Position numbers and translations under genes: made by a program
The notes under the pieces: model-generated
Database searches by the model: none
What the model was told of the DNA's origin: nothing
The model's input: the letters and a program-made list of their open reading frames with translations, nothing else
Part shown: positions 10,645 through 22,500 of the stretch, piece after piece
Position numbering within the stretch: the first letter of the stretch is position 1
Layout: the number at the start of each line of letters is the position of its first letter
Assembly: GCA_039519185.1 (NCBI GenBank)
Contig: CM076849.1
Coordinates: forward strand, 111,295,806 to 111,359,805
Length of the DNA stretch: 64,000 bases
Origin: Astragalus membranaceus
Lineage: Eukaryota > Streptophyta > Magnoliopsida > Fabales > Fabaceae
Reading direction: 5' to 3'

Positions 10645-12588
10645 GACAAATCAGGGCGACTACTTTTAAAGTCACTAATATTTGGGAGTCTTGAGACTCG
10701 GCCTCGGCTTATAAGAAATTACGCAAACAATCGTAGTGTCGATCTCATGCTTCCCTTATGCCGAAAGGCTTGATGCCTAGCGTTCCTTCTTCGGGGCCCC
10801 CAAGTTATGTTACCTACCGGGGTCATGATTGGAGCCACGTCCAAACAAGAAAAACGTCAAAGTGTACTTGTCAAGACACTTGTATTATTCTCAACACTTT
10901 CATAAACGTTTGAGTTAAATATCTTTAACTAAAGTACTTATTTAGTTTATCAGCATTCCAAGTTCTGGGAATCGGTTCTTTGCTTAGTGTCTCGAGCTAA
11001 TAGGCATCGTTTCCCATGTTGGAGACCATCCTATAGGGGCCTTCCCAGTTGGGAGGCAGCTTTCCCTGGGCGGCATTATTTTGTCCGACGTCTGCACGTC
11101 GTAGTATGAAGTCTCCGAGGTCGAATTCTCATGGGATCACCTTTTCATTGTAGCGGGTTGATATTCTTCGCTTGATCACGCCCTGTTGGATGGAGGCCTG
11201 ATCTCGAATGCTCTCAACGAGGTCGAGTTCTTCACGAATGGCTCTCTCATTCACCCTTGGGTTATTTGGATGAGAAATTCTTCGATTTCGACTAGGATCA
11301 CGACCTCAGTGCCGTATGTAAGTCGGAATGGCGCCTCCCTCGTGGTGGAGTGGGGGGTGGTATGGTAGCCCAAAAGAGGTATGGCAACTTGTCCGCCCGA
11401 TTGCCTTTGGCCTCGTCAAGTCGTCATTTCAGTCCACACAGGATCACCTAATTTGCAGCCTCAGCTTGCCCATTGGTTTGGGGATGTTTGACCGACGTAA
11501 AAGGATGTTTGACCCCAAGGTTGGACATCAGTTTGCAAAAAACTTTGTAAGTAAGCGGCGTTCCATTGTCGGTGACGGCGACTACCGGTATCCCGAACCG
11601 CACAATGATGTTCTTTTTGAAGAACGTAATGTAATTCTTAGCAGCGATGGTTGCCAGGGGTTCCGCTTTGATCCATTTAGTGAAATAATCCAAGACCACA
11701 ATTAAGCACTTAACCTGGCCCAGAGCAGTTAGGAAGGGTGAAGGATGTTAATCCCCCACCATGCAAACGGCCAAAGGGAGGCCAACAAGGTTAGCTCTCT
11801 TGGCAGAGCGACGTGGACGTCTGCGTGACGCTGGCACTTGTCGAACTTTTTGACCAAATTCTTGGCGTCTTCGGTTATAGTGGGCTAGTAATACCCTGCT
11901 TTGAGTGCCTTCTTGGCCAAAGCTCAGCTTCCGCGGTGCTTCCCGCAAATTCCTTCAAGGATCTCGGATAACACATAGTCGACCTCTTCCCCTTCAATAC
12001 ATTTCAGCAAGAACATTGAGACACCTCGACAGAACAACTCCCCTTCAATAACAGAGTACGACGATGCACGCCACCTTGCCAGGGCGGCCGATCCTTGGGA
12101 TCGCTCGATTCCAGCTCGTGTTCGATGTACTTTAGTATCGGGTCAATCCAGCTTTGGCCATGGTCGATTATGCAGATCATAGTCTCTGGCACGGGTTCCA
12201 ATGACACACTGACAACTCTCTCACCCTAGCCAGGTATCTCTGTAGAATGACGTCCTTCACATTGAACTCCTCTTTGATTTGAGACACCACCAACAAGGAG
12301 TCAGTGTGGCGCTCTACCCAAGTTGCCTTGTAGTCTCGTGCCAGTTGGAGCCTAACAATACAGGCTTCGTACTCGGCCTAGTTGTTGCAAGTGGCAAAGG
12401 AGAATGCCAAGGGCACCTCCACAATTACCTCTTCCAGGCTTCCAAGATTAGTTCGACCCCGCTTCCCTTGCTATTAGACGAGCCATCCACATGGAGGGTC
12501 CAAGTAGTTATAGGGTCCTCAGGCGCGGTGGAGGGAGTCATCTCCGCTATGCAACCGGCCAACACCTGAGCTTTCAGGGACGCCCTTG
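10645..12588 (-). pseudogene. Reversed, decayed Tat-lineage gypsy pol remnant (second RNase H to integrase C-terminus)
   Basis: Minus-strand reading gives, in order: a short tether segment and the start of the archaeal-type second RNase H (HVDGSSNSKGSG, about 12460-12500) known from the Tat lineage; the linker (SQIKEEFNVKD); the integrase core (DYFTKWIKAEPLATI, RFGIPVVAVTDNGTPL, KHPQTNGQAEAAN, 11448-11699); then LRRADVGQNNAAQGKLPPNW and the C-terminal tail ending near 10930. Several frameshifts and stops interrupt it. The segment beyond the pol end resembles the 3' region of element C (GCATGAGATCGAC near 10747 reversed, compare 40597), so both belong to one family. It is cut at 12589 by a CACTA-type terminus. 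Confidence 0.75.
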
Positions 12589-12672
12589 CACTACAAAAAA
12601 AAAGATTAGCGACGAAAATTAGCGACAGTATCACTGTCCGTCGCTAACATCAGCAATAGCGACGGAATTGAG
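12589..12672 (+). mobile_element. CACTA (En/Spm) transposon terminus, truncated
   Basis: Starts CACTACAAAAAAA and is followed by subterminal AATTAGCGAC, CGTCGCTAA and AATAGCGACGG words in both orientations, the classical CACTA end organisation. It interrupts the reversed Tat pol remnant. I find no matching opposite end in the window, so only one terminus is present. Confidence 0.65.
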
Positions 12673-13600
12673 TATTGGATTCTTCTATGCTGCAGTGTTG
12701 GTTGCTATTGCCTTGGGAGCCTCTTATAAAAAATGAGAGGATTTATGTTACAATTTAATCATGGTGACTATCATAGGGAACTTAGGTTTGGAGATATGAA
12801 GGAGTGATTTGTCAATGGTAGTTATTTTTTCTTTAATTTAAATATTTATATACTTCTTTATTATGCTTATTGTGCTTTTTGGTCAAAGTTTCTAGACTTA
12901 AATATTCCAAATGTATTATTATTTTGTTTATCATGTCGGTGTAATTTTATCGCCTTTAAACAGAAATCAAATTTACATACTTCTTTACTAAGCTTATTTT
13001 GCTTTTTAGTCCCTACGGGGAGACATTACATGGTTTCGAAGTAATTTTAGTGTTTTACTCGCACATCAAAACAATAAAAAATATTAATATTGAAATAATT
13101 ATTTTAATTTTAATCCCAAGAAAACATTACATAGCATTAATTTATATATATTTGCTTTTTAGTCAAAGTTTCTAGACTTGAAGAGTCCAAATGTAATATA
13201 ATTTTGTTTCTAACTTCGCAGTGTAATTTTATCAACTTCAAAACTAATTCACCTTTAGATACTTCTTTACTATACCTATTTTTCTTTTTAGTCCCTACGG
13301 GGAGACATACATGGTTTCGATGTAGTTTTAGTGTTTTGATAGCACGTTAAAATTATAAAAAAATTAATATTACAATAATTATTTTTCTTTTTATTCCCAA
13401 GAAAACATTACATGTTGGCGATATAGTTTAACTTAATAAAAGCATAAAGTAATTGTCTTTTATTTTTGAAAGGAAATTAAATTTTATTAAATCTGAAATT
13501 TAACTACATTCTAAATAAACATTGCATTCTGTATACATGTCCGCTTTAACACATGCGTGCAAACGAAATGACCCGTGCGAATGCACGTGTATTTTACTAG
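12673..13600 (+). mobile_element. AT-rich segment with an internal direct duplication, ending in a Helitron-like 3' terminus
   Basis: Two diverged copies of about 200-280 bp (about 12852-13073 and 13145-13350) share AAAGTTTCTAGACTT, GTGTAATTTTATC and TAGTCCCTACGGGGAGACAT. The right end CCGTGCGAATGCACG (a 5-bp-stem hairpin) followed by TGTATTTTACTAG fits a Helitron 3' end: hairpin about 10 bp before CTAG. The 5' end was not located and the flanking base after CTAG is G, not the expected T, so the assignment is tentative. Confidence 0.4.
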
Positions 13601-13711
13601 GGACCAAAAAAAAGACAACTCCTATGTTCCAGAATTGAAGCTAAAAACAATGATTTGTCTTGGAACAAAATAAAACCACAAACGCAGAGATAACGAAAGC
13701 TTATTAACGTC

Positions 13712-14065
13712 TGTTCTGGACTGGACCAATAGGCTCATTCAGCAATTAGACATAGATAGGCCCAAATTCATCCGATTCACTTGGATGGCAAATCAGCCCA
13801 CTTATGGCACTCACACTTAGATGGCTCAGATTCATCAGATCGATATAACGACTCAAATTCTGCACGAATCTCTATAAATACTGGCTCACATTGCCATAAA
13901 TAGGTACATTCTCATCCCTATATTATACTACTCTCTTATTCCCTATATTGACTTGGGCGTCGGAGTGGCATCGCAGGTGCCCCACCCGGGATTTTCTCAA
14001 CACTCCGCTCCGACTGCAAGAGACCTACCAACAGCAGTCACAGCAGCGCTGCTAGGTACTGAACA
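13712..14065 (+). repeat. 5' LTR of element C
   Basis: TGTTCTGGACT ... TACTGAACA, 354 bp. It carries a TATA-like CTATAAATACTGG at 13871-13883, conserved in the 3' LTR at about 43707. It is directly followed by the PBS. Confidence 0.75.
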
Positions 14066-14066
14066 T

Positions 14067-14084
14067 TGGCGACCACAGTGGGAG
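14067..14084 (+). other. Primer binding site of element C
   Basis: TGGCGACCACAGTGGGAG, one base after the LTR end. This is the usual position and form (TGGCG...GTGGGA) for Tat-clade elements. I do not assign the tRNA. Confidence 0.6.
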
Positions 14085-14137
14085 CTGTCTAGCATTCACC
14101 TCATTTCTATCTCTTAAGAATTTTCTCTTGCATTTCG

Positions 14138-16670
14138 ATGGCACCCCGAGGCAGACCACGAATTTGCAACTTAGCAGTGGCTCAATCTCCACCTCAGCCA
14201 GAGGGCACTCCCCCAAATGCGACGCATTAAGCCTGCAGGGCGACACTGCCCAACTCACAGGACACTGGTCATCGAGGTCACCAAGACTATGAAGAGCAAA
14301 GATGATAGCTCCTCCGGAAGGGTAGGCACCCGAGAGTCTAGCGGAGGATCAGTCACTATGGTCATCCTTGGAGGAGACTACTTAGAAGGCGGTCTGACAG
14401 ACAGGTCGATGAAAAAGAGATGGAAGTAAATCTTGAATGTGGCCTCGACTCTAAAACCTATTGAAGGACCCTCCAGGCCACCTCCGGCCTTTGGGAACCA
14501 AGACCTGTTGGATGGAAAACCCAACAAGTATGTTCCGCTTCTAATCTCGGCTGTCATGGCCAACGTTGAGGTGAGAAGAATCCTGGTCGACCAGGGAAGC
14601 TCCGCAGACATTATTTTTGAAGACTTGCTTAAAATTCTGAACATCTCCATGGACGATGTCACTCCATACCATGGGACACCGTTGACAGGCTTCGACGGCT
14701 CAACAGCTAAGCCACTTGACTGTATTGAATTGATGGTTACTTTCGGGGATTCCGATGGCGAACGACCTCTATTCTGAACGGTGAAGACGCCCTTCCTAGT
14801 CCACCGTGCATCTAATGATGAAGTTCTATTGCTTGGACAACGAGGTTGTGACTCTGAAAGATGACTTGGACGTGGCCCGTAAGTGCTACTACTTAAGCAT
14901 GAAAAACATACAGCAGGCTGAGGAGGTTAAGCAGCCAAGCTCAAAGGTTGGTAACAACTCAGAAGTGAGCTTGGCCAACTTAGACGCCAGATATGACCCA
15001 GATAGTGATGAAGAGGAGGATGACCAGATCCTAGCCAAAGAGCAGAAGAAACGCATCAAGAGGCCAGAGCTGGACAGCGACTTTAACAGAAGTGTGCTCC
15101 GAGATTTGAAGAAACAACATGAGGTTGAATCCAGAAAAGTGTACCTTCGGGGTCCGAGCAGGGAAGTTCCTTGGGTTCTATCTCACTGAATGTGGCATAG
15201 AGGCCAACCCTGACAAATGCAGAGCAGTAACCGAGATGAGATCACCAGCCCCAAAAAGGAAATTCAGAAGCTAACGGGCATGATTGCGGCCCTATCCCAC
15301 TTCATCTCAAAGGCAGCCCACAAGTCTTTACCCCTATTCAAACTGCTCAAGAAAGACATAAAGTTTGACTGGACTGCCGAGTAGGAGCAGGCGCTCACTC
15401 AGCTGAAAGCAGCCCTTTCCGAGCCACCAATAAGACCCCTTCCGACCCTGTACCTATATCTTGCGGTAGCTGGCGAAGCATTGAGCGCGGCACTCGTCCG
15501 AGAAACCAAAGCCGGCCAGAAGCCAGTCTACTTCGTGAGTAAAGCGCTACAGGGGCCAGCATTGATGTACCAAAAAGTGGAAAAGGTCGCATTGGCGTTA
15601 GTAATCGCAGCCAGGCGCTTGAGACCTTACTTTGCTGCGCATCAAGTGGTGGTCCGCACCAACCAGCCAATTTGGCAGATACTCCACCGACTAGACCTGG
15701 CCGGAAGAATGATCAAATAGGTAGTCGAGCACTCGGAATTTGGGATTAAGTACGAAGCAAGATCAGCCATTAAGGGTCAAGTCCTGGCCGACTTCGTCGC
15801 AGAAATGACCTCACCCGAGCAAGAAAGCAGCACAGAGGTAGCATGGACCCTCCACATGGACGGTTCATCAAACAGTAAATGGAGTGGCGCTGGTCTAATA
15901 CTAGAGAACTCAGAGGGTCTGATGGTTGAAGTGTCCCAAATTTTCTCCTTTTCTACATCAAATAATCAGGCAGAGTATGAAGCTTGCATAGCCGGCCTCC
16001 AGCTGGCCCGAGACTTTGGAGCAAAATGAGTTGAACTCCACAAGGATTCGCTTTTGGTGGTTTCACAGATAAAGGAAGAATTTGGTGTTTTCGATACCAT
16101 CCTGCAGAGATACCTGGCGCAGGTGCGAGAGCTGTTGAAACTATTTGAATCGGCGGAAGTGAAACATGTGCCTCGAGGAGACAATACAAGGGCGGATATA
16201 CTTTCCAAACTTGCTAGCACTAAGGCACCAGGGAATCACCGGAGTGTCATACAGGAGACACTATCTAGCCCAAGTGTCCCCTTGGACGCTGGAGCAGTCG
16301 ACACCGTCCTTGCCATAGAGGCTAGACAAAGTTGGATAAATCCAATACTTAGATACATCCTTGACAGGCAAGAGACCGATGACGCCAAGGAGGCAGCCTC
16401 GATAAGAAGGAGAGCATCATCGTACTCAGTGATCGAAGGAAGACTCTTTCGTAGAGGTTTCTCAATGCCTCTGTTAAAATGTGTAGAAGGAGCCGAAGCT
16501 GATTATGTTCTTGCCGAGATCCACAAGGGGATCTGCGGACAGCACCTCGGAGGCAAGGCCCTGGCAACGAAGGCGTTAAGAGAAGGATACTATTGGCCAA
16601 CCATGAACGAGGACGCACAAAAGTACGTCAAGAAATGTGATAAATGCCAAAGACATGCAGATGTGCATAT
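14138..16670 (+). pseudogene. Element C gag-pol remnant, 5' half (gag start, protease, RT thumb, RNase H, second RNase H, integrase zinc finger)
   Basis: An ATG at 14138 opens a MAPRGRP gag start that stops after about 30 codons; nearly all of gag is gone. The aspartic protease is at 14433-14777 (VRRILVDQGSSADI). The RT palm with its catalytic aspartates is missing; coding resumes near 15155 with GKFLGFYLTECGIEANPDKC, the connection and the first RNase H (LSAALVRET, PVYFVSKAL). The archaeal-type RNase H follows at 15840-16050 and the integrase HHCC finger at about 16500-16660 (CDKCQRH). In-frame stops lie at about 15382, 15718 and 16027. Element A interrupts the integrase at 16671, and the reading continues at 26614 across the CATAT duplication. 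Confidence 0.8.
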
Positions 16671-17639
16671 TGTAACACCCTAAATGATTTAATTAAGTAA
16701 TTGATTAAATTATTTAAAGTGTTGCACTAATTTTTTTGATTAAATTATAATCGAGCATTTTATTTAAATTGAAGGGGATGGCGTTGGAAATACCGGAACT
16801 GCAAGTAATGGCCCAAGAAGCCCAAGCCCGTTGGCTTAGGCGCTAGGGGGTCTAGGTTTCGCCTCACTTGTGCCAAAAGAGAGAAAGAAAGTCGAAGGAG
16901 AGGAGAAGAGAAAGAAAGTCGAAGGAGAGGAGAAGAGAAGGAAGAAGGCGATCTCAAGCTAAGGAGTTAGGGTTTCGTTCATCTTGACTCTAGGTAAGAG
17001 CTCCTAGTCCTTTTCTTATTCGATTTTCCTCCTCTTTCAAATGTTTAGGTTTTCGATTTTCCTAACCCTTACTCTTGTTGAATCCTTCGTGATGGTCCAA
17101 GAGAGAGGGAGGGCGTGATCGTGAGAAAGGGAAGAAGAAGGAGAAGATTCCTTGTTGCGGTGGTTTGTCGGTGCTTCGGTGGAAAGAGCTCTAGTTTCGT
17201 CATAATCAAGGTTAGGGGAGTCTCACTCTATAATAGAGAGTATAATAGGTTGTATGTAGATCATAGGGTCCTATTTGATGTTATATGATATTTGTTAGAT
17301 TGTTTGGATTGGTTGAAATTGACGAATTGTAGGAGAAAATCGATTTAGGCTTGAGTTAGGATTTATAACATGTTGATTTCGCATTTTGTTGTGTTTTTAA
17401 TGTATAAGTGTGAAATTGAATGTTGTTGGTATGAGCATAACATGTTTTATGATTGTTGTTGTGATTTGATTTGGAAAATAAATTGAGAATTTGATGTTGG
17501 TTAGTGTTGGGGCGCCTGGGCGCTGTTCTGGTTGCTGGGTGCGTGTGTGGTCTGTGCAGGGCGCCCATGTTGCTGCCCTGTGGCGCCTGGGGTGGCGCCA
17601 GGTTGCTGCTTGTGCCTAAGCAAGGCGCACAAAAGGGTG

Positions 17640-18400
17640 TTTGTGTGCAAATCAATTTCTGAGTAGATTTTCCCGAGCCAAATTTTGTATTCACCTGACC
17701 AAATTGTATTTAAAACACTTTGGCTAAAGAATTTCCAGTTTTGCACGCATTGTTTTGAAATGGTCCTATTGGGCATCGTTTTAGCTTGTGTAAAGGGGGC
17801 TTTGTGTGCAAATCAATTTCTGAGCAGATTTTCCCTAGCCAAATTTTGTATTCACCTGACCAAATGGTATTTAAAACATTTTGGCTAAAGAAATTTCAGT
17901 TGTTCACGCACCGTTTTGAAATTGTCCTAGAGGGCGTTGTTTTGACTATGTTTGTGGTGCCTAGGGGTGAGTTGTGAGTTCTGAACATATTTTCCCTAGC
18001 CAAATTTTGTATTCACCTGACCAAATGGTATTTAAAACATTTTGGCTAAAGAAATTTCAGTTGTTCACGCATGGTTTTGAAATGGTCCTATTGGGCATAG
18101 TTTTAGCTTGTGTAAAGGGGGCTTTGTGTGCAAATCAATTTCTGAGCAGATTTTCCCGAGCCAAATTTTGTATTCACCTGACCAAATTGTATTTTAAGCA
18201 CTGTGGCTAAAGAATTTTCTGTTTTGCACGCGTGGTTTTGAAATGGTCCTATTGGGCATAGTTTTAGCTTGTGTAAAGGGGGCTTTGTGTGCAAATCAGT
18301 TTCTAAGCAGATTTTCCCGAGCCAAATTTTGTCTTCACCTGACCAAATTCCATTTTGAACATCTTGGCTAGAGCGGTTTTAATTGTTCAGGTGGTCTACT
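17640..18400 (+). repeat. 161-bp tandem repeat array in the element A LTR, about five copies
   Basis: Unit starts (TTTGTGTGCAAATCA) fall at 17640, 17801, a diverged one at about 17962, 18123 and 18284: an exact 161-bp period. Shared words include TTTTCCCGAGCCAAATTTTGT, TTCACCTGACCAAAT, TTTGGCTAAAGAA and GAAATGGTCCTATTGGGCAT. The 3' LTR has the same array shifted by 7233 bp (24873-25633). Confidence 0.9.
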
Positions 18401-18687
18401 ATGTTTGTGCGTGTGCGTGTTGTGTTGGGCGCCAAGTGTGGCCGCCCAGGGCGCCAAGTAGTGCGCCTGTGCAGTGTGTTTCGTTTTGGTCCTAAAAGTG
18501 ACAGATTGGTTCCTAAGTGCTATCTTAGTCCTAGTGACGTGATTGAGGATGAAATAATAATTGAGTTGATTGATGATGAGGCCATGGGGGCTACAACTAA
18601 GATTAATAAAGAGGTGATATATGTTATATGGACCGTGTCGTTATGAATTGTGATTGTGATTTTTGTCATGGGGTCTCATGCATACAT

Positions 18688-18805
18688 AAGGCTGCGGTCT
18701 GAGTTTATATTATGATGGTAAGGCTGCGGTCTGAGTTTTGATAATGTAATGGTAAGGCTGCGGTCTGAGTTTGATATTATGATGCTGAGGCTGCGGTCTG
18801 GGAAA
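18688..18805 (+). repeat. 31-34-bp tandem repeats (AGGCTGCGGTCTG), four copies
   Basis: AGGCTGCGGTCTG(A/G)G recurs four times at 31-34-bp spacing. The array is repeated in the 3' LTR at about 25921-26038, where one unit reads GGCCGCGG instead of GGCTGCGG. Confidence 0.9.
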
Positions 18806-19383
18806 ATGGTACCACATGCATAATTGTATTGCATACATTCTCATAATGATAAGCATGCGAGTTGTGGGATGTATGAACTATGCCACTGTGTGACTGTATG
18901 AGTGTGACACTATGATGAAATATACTTCTTATTATAGTCTTTATTATGTAGTTGAGACTCACCCTTCTGTTGTTGTTTACCACAGGTAGCCCTGAGTGAA
19001 GGCTTACTCCCTTCATTCCCGAGTCGGTCTGCTCTGATACGTGACACCTAGGGGTGGGCGTAGGATTCTAGTGTTATTCTTTTGCTGTTGAATTTTTATA
19101 TGCATTGAGTTAATGATTTTGGATGAGGCTGTTGTTCGGCACTTTTGAGATTACGTGATTTTCCGCTGCGAGACATTCATTTTCTAGTGTGTGGATTTTA
19201 TTTGATGAAGTCTTGAGTATTCCATCCCATTTAAGGGTGTTGCGTATTATAATGATGTAATGAACGCTTATGCTGATTTTGTTATTTGTTAGATTAGAGT
19301 TATGTGTAGCATTCCATTGAAACGAAATTTTGAAACTCTGATTCTTACAAATAATAGTCGGGTAGAATGGGGTGTTACATTAG

Positions 19384-19395
19384 TGGTATCAGAGC
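19384..19395 (+). other. Primer binding site of element A (initiator tRNA-Met)
   Basis: TGGTATCAGAGC, four bases after the LTR end, complementary to the 3' end of plant initiator methionine tRNA, as usual for chromoviruses and copia elements. Confidence 0.9.
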
Positions 19396-19505
19396 AAAAG
19401 TTCGGTCTGTCCGACCAAGTGTGTCTGTCTGTCATATTGTGTATGACAATCAGGTGTTTTTAATTTAGTTCTGAATTGTCGTTTATGCTGCAGTGCTAGG
19501 TTGAT

Positions 19506-22500
19506 ATGGCTAGAAGGGATGATGCTTCTTTGGCTGCTGCTCTGCAAGCCATAGCCCAAGCTGTTGGAAATCAACACACTGCTGCTGATATGAATGCCCG
19601 TAACCTGGCAACGTTTCAGAGGGAAAACCCACCCACCTTCAAGGGTCGGTATGATCCCGATGGAGCCTTGTCGTGGTTGAATGAGATAGAGCGGATATTC
19701 CGTGTTATGGAGTGCACTGCTGCCCAGCAAGTGAAGTTTGGGACGCACATGCTGGCGGAAGAGGCTGACAAGTGGTGGTTAGGGATGCTGCATAGGTTGA
19801 ACACTGCTGGTGAAGAGGTTACTTGGGAAGTCTTTACAAGGGAATTTAAAAGAAAGTATTACCCTGAAGACGTTCGAGCTAAGAAAGAGGTAGAATTCTT
19901 AGAATTGAAACAGGGAAATAAGACGGTGGCTGAGTATGCAGCCAGATTTGAAGAGCTGGCCCAATTTTGTCCTTACTACGCCAATGATGCTGATTCAGAG
20001 TTCTCCAAGTGTGTGAAATTTGAAAGTGGCCTGCGACCTGATATTAAGAAGGCAATTGGATATCATGAGATACGAGATTTTGCTAGACTAGTTGACAAGA
20101 GTAGGATTTATGAAGAGGACAGTTCTGCTGCCTACAAGATTGGGAAAGAGAAAAGGAATACTCAGTTTAGGGGAAAACCCTATGATACGGCTGGAGGTAA
20201 AAATAAGTGGAAGGCAGGTGCTGGTAAAAGATCTTATGAGGGTAAGAAGCCCAGTGGGGGAGGTGCTCCCGCTGATATAGTGTGTTACACGTGTGGCAAG
20301 CCGGGTCACAAAAGCTTCGATTGCAAGACCGAAGTAATGTGTTACCGTTGTGGGAAGAAAGGTCATATGGCGTCTAACTGTGATCGTAAGGAATCAGTGT
20401 GTTTCAATTATGGTGAAGCTGGTCACTTTAGTTCTAAGTGTACCAAACCAAAGAAAGAGAAGTCCAATGGAAGAGTTTTCGCGCTAGCAGGTTCAGAGGG
20501 GCCCAATGAGATTAGAGGTATTTGTTTTATTTATGGTACCCCTTTAGTTGCTATAATTGATACTGGTGCTACGCATTCTTTTATTGCTGCTGTTAGTGCT
20601 GAAAAGTTAAATTTAGTATTGTCTGCTATGAAGAGGGAAATGGTTATCGACACTCCAGCTAAGGGTTCGGTGACTACTTCTCTATTGTGTGCTAAGTGTC
20701 CTCTGTCAGTCTTCGGCAGAGATTTTCTGGTTGACCTTATATGTTTGCCTTTGGGAGGGTTGGATGTTATTCTTGGTATGGACTGGTTAGTGGATAACCA
20801 TGTGCACATCAACTGTTTCAGCAAGTCTGTGAGTTTTCTTCCTCCTGAGGAGGAGAAGTCTGTTTTGTTGTCTGGGGATCAGTTGCATAAGGTAATGAAG
20901 GATGGTGGTCAACTATTTGCTTTGATGGCGTCTATGTCTGCTGAAAACCAAGCTATGGTTGAAGGGTTGCAGGTGGTGTGTGAGTTTCCTGAAGTGTTCC
21001 CTGATGTGATTCCTAGTGTGCCACCAGAGAGGGAAGTAGAGTTTGGGATTGACCTTGTGCCTGGTACTAGGCCTGTGTCCATGGCACCGTACCGGATGTC
21101 AGCTTCTGAGTTATCTGAGTTGAAGAAGCAGTTGGAAGAGTTACTTGAAAAGAAATTTGTGAGGCCTAGTGTGTCACCATGGGGAGCTCCGGTTTTGTTA
21201 GTAAAGAAGAAAGATGGGAGTATGCGCCTGTGTGTGGATTATAGACAGTTGAACAAGGTGACTATCAAAAACAAGTACCCTCTTCCGAGAATTGATGATC
21301 TGATGGACCAGCTGGTGGGTGCTAAGGTTTTTAGTAAAATTGATTTGAGGTCAGGGTATCATCAGATTAAGGTAAAAGACGAAGACGTCCAGAAGACAGC
21401 ATTCCGACCGAGATATGGACATTATGAGTACTCTGTGATGCCATTTGGTGTCACCAATGCACCAGGGGTGTTCATGGAGTACATGAACCGTATCTTCCAT
21501 AGCTACTTGGATCGGTTTGTAGTAGTTTTTATAGATGATATTCTAGTATACTCTAAGTCTGAAGAGGAGCATGCAGAGCACTTGAGATTGGTGCTTGAGG
21601 TATTGAAAGAGAAGAAGCTTTATGCTAAGTTGTCCAAATGCGAGTTTTGGCTGCGTGAGGTAAGCTTTTTGGGTCACATTATTTCTAGTAATGGCATAGC
21701 TGTAGACCCAGCCAAGGTTGATGCAGTGTTACAGTGGGAAAGCCCAAAGTCTGCGACAGAGATCAGGAGTTTCTTGGGGTTGGCTGGTTACTACAGGAGG
21801 TTCATTGAGGGTTTCTCGAAGCTAGCCCTTCCGTTGACTCAATTGACGTGTAAGGGAAGAGTTTTTGTGTGGGATGCTAAGTGTGAAGAGAACTTCCAAG
21901 AGTTGAAGAGGAGATTGACAACATCTCCGGTGTTGGTGTTGCCCGTGCCGGATCAACCGTTTGTGGTATATTGTGATGCTTCCAAAATGGGCTTGGGAGG
22001 CGTATTGATGCAGGATGGGAAGGTAGTTGCTTATGCGTCCAGACAGTTGCGGACACATGAGAAGAACTATCCTACTCATGATTTGGAATTGGCTGCTATT
22101 GTGTTTGCGCTAAAGATTTGGAGGCACTATTTGTATGGCACTAGATTTGAGGTATTCAGCGACCACAAGAGTTTGAAATACTTGTTTGATCAGAAGGAGC
22201 TGAATATGAGGCAGAGGCGTTGGTTAGAGCTGCTGAAAGACTATGATTTTGGCTTAAACTATCACCCCGGCAAAGCTAATGTCGTGGCTGATGCTTTGAG
22301 TCGAAAGACTTTGCATATGTCAGCAATGATGGTAAAAGAGTTGGAGTTGATTGAGCAATTCCGTGATATGAGTCTGGTTTGTGAGGTGACACCGCAGAGT
22401 GTTAAGCTGGGTATGCTGAGGATTGGTAATGACTTCTTGGTTAGTATCAGAGACGCCCAGAAATTAGATGTGAAGCTGGTTGACTTGTTGGTTGCGGGTG

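Larger units (their letters stand above)
16671..19379 (+). repeat. 5' LTR of element A
   Basis: 2709 bp, nearly identical to 23904-26613. It contains a purine-rich duplication (GAAAGAAAGTCGAAGGAGAG twice, 16881-16935), a 161-bp tandem array and a 31-34-bp array, described separately. Confidence 0.95.
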
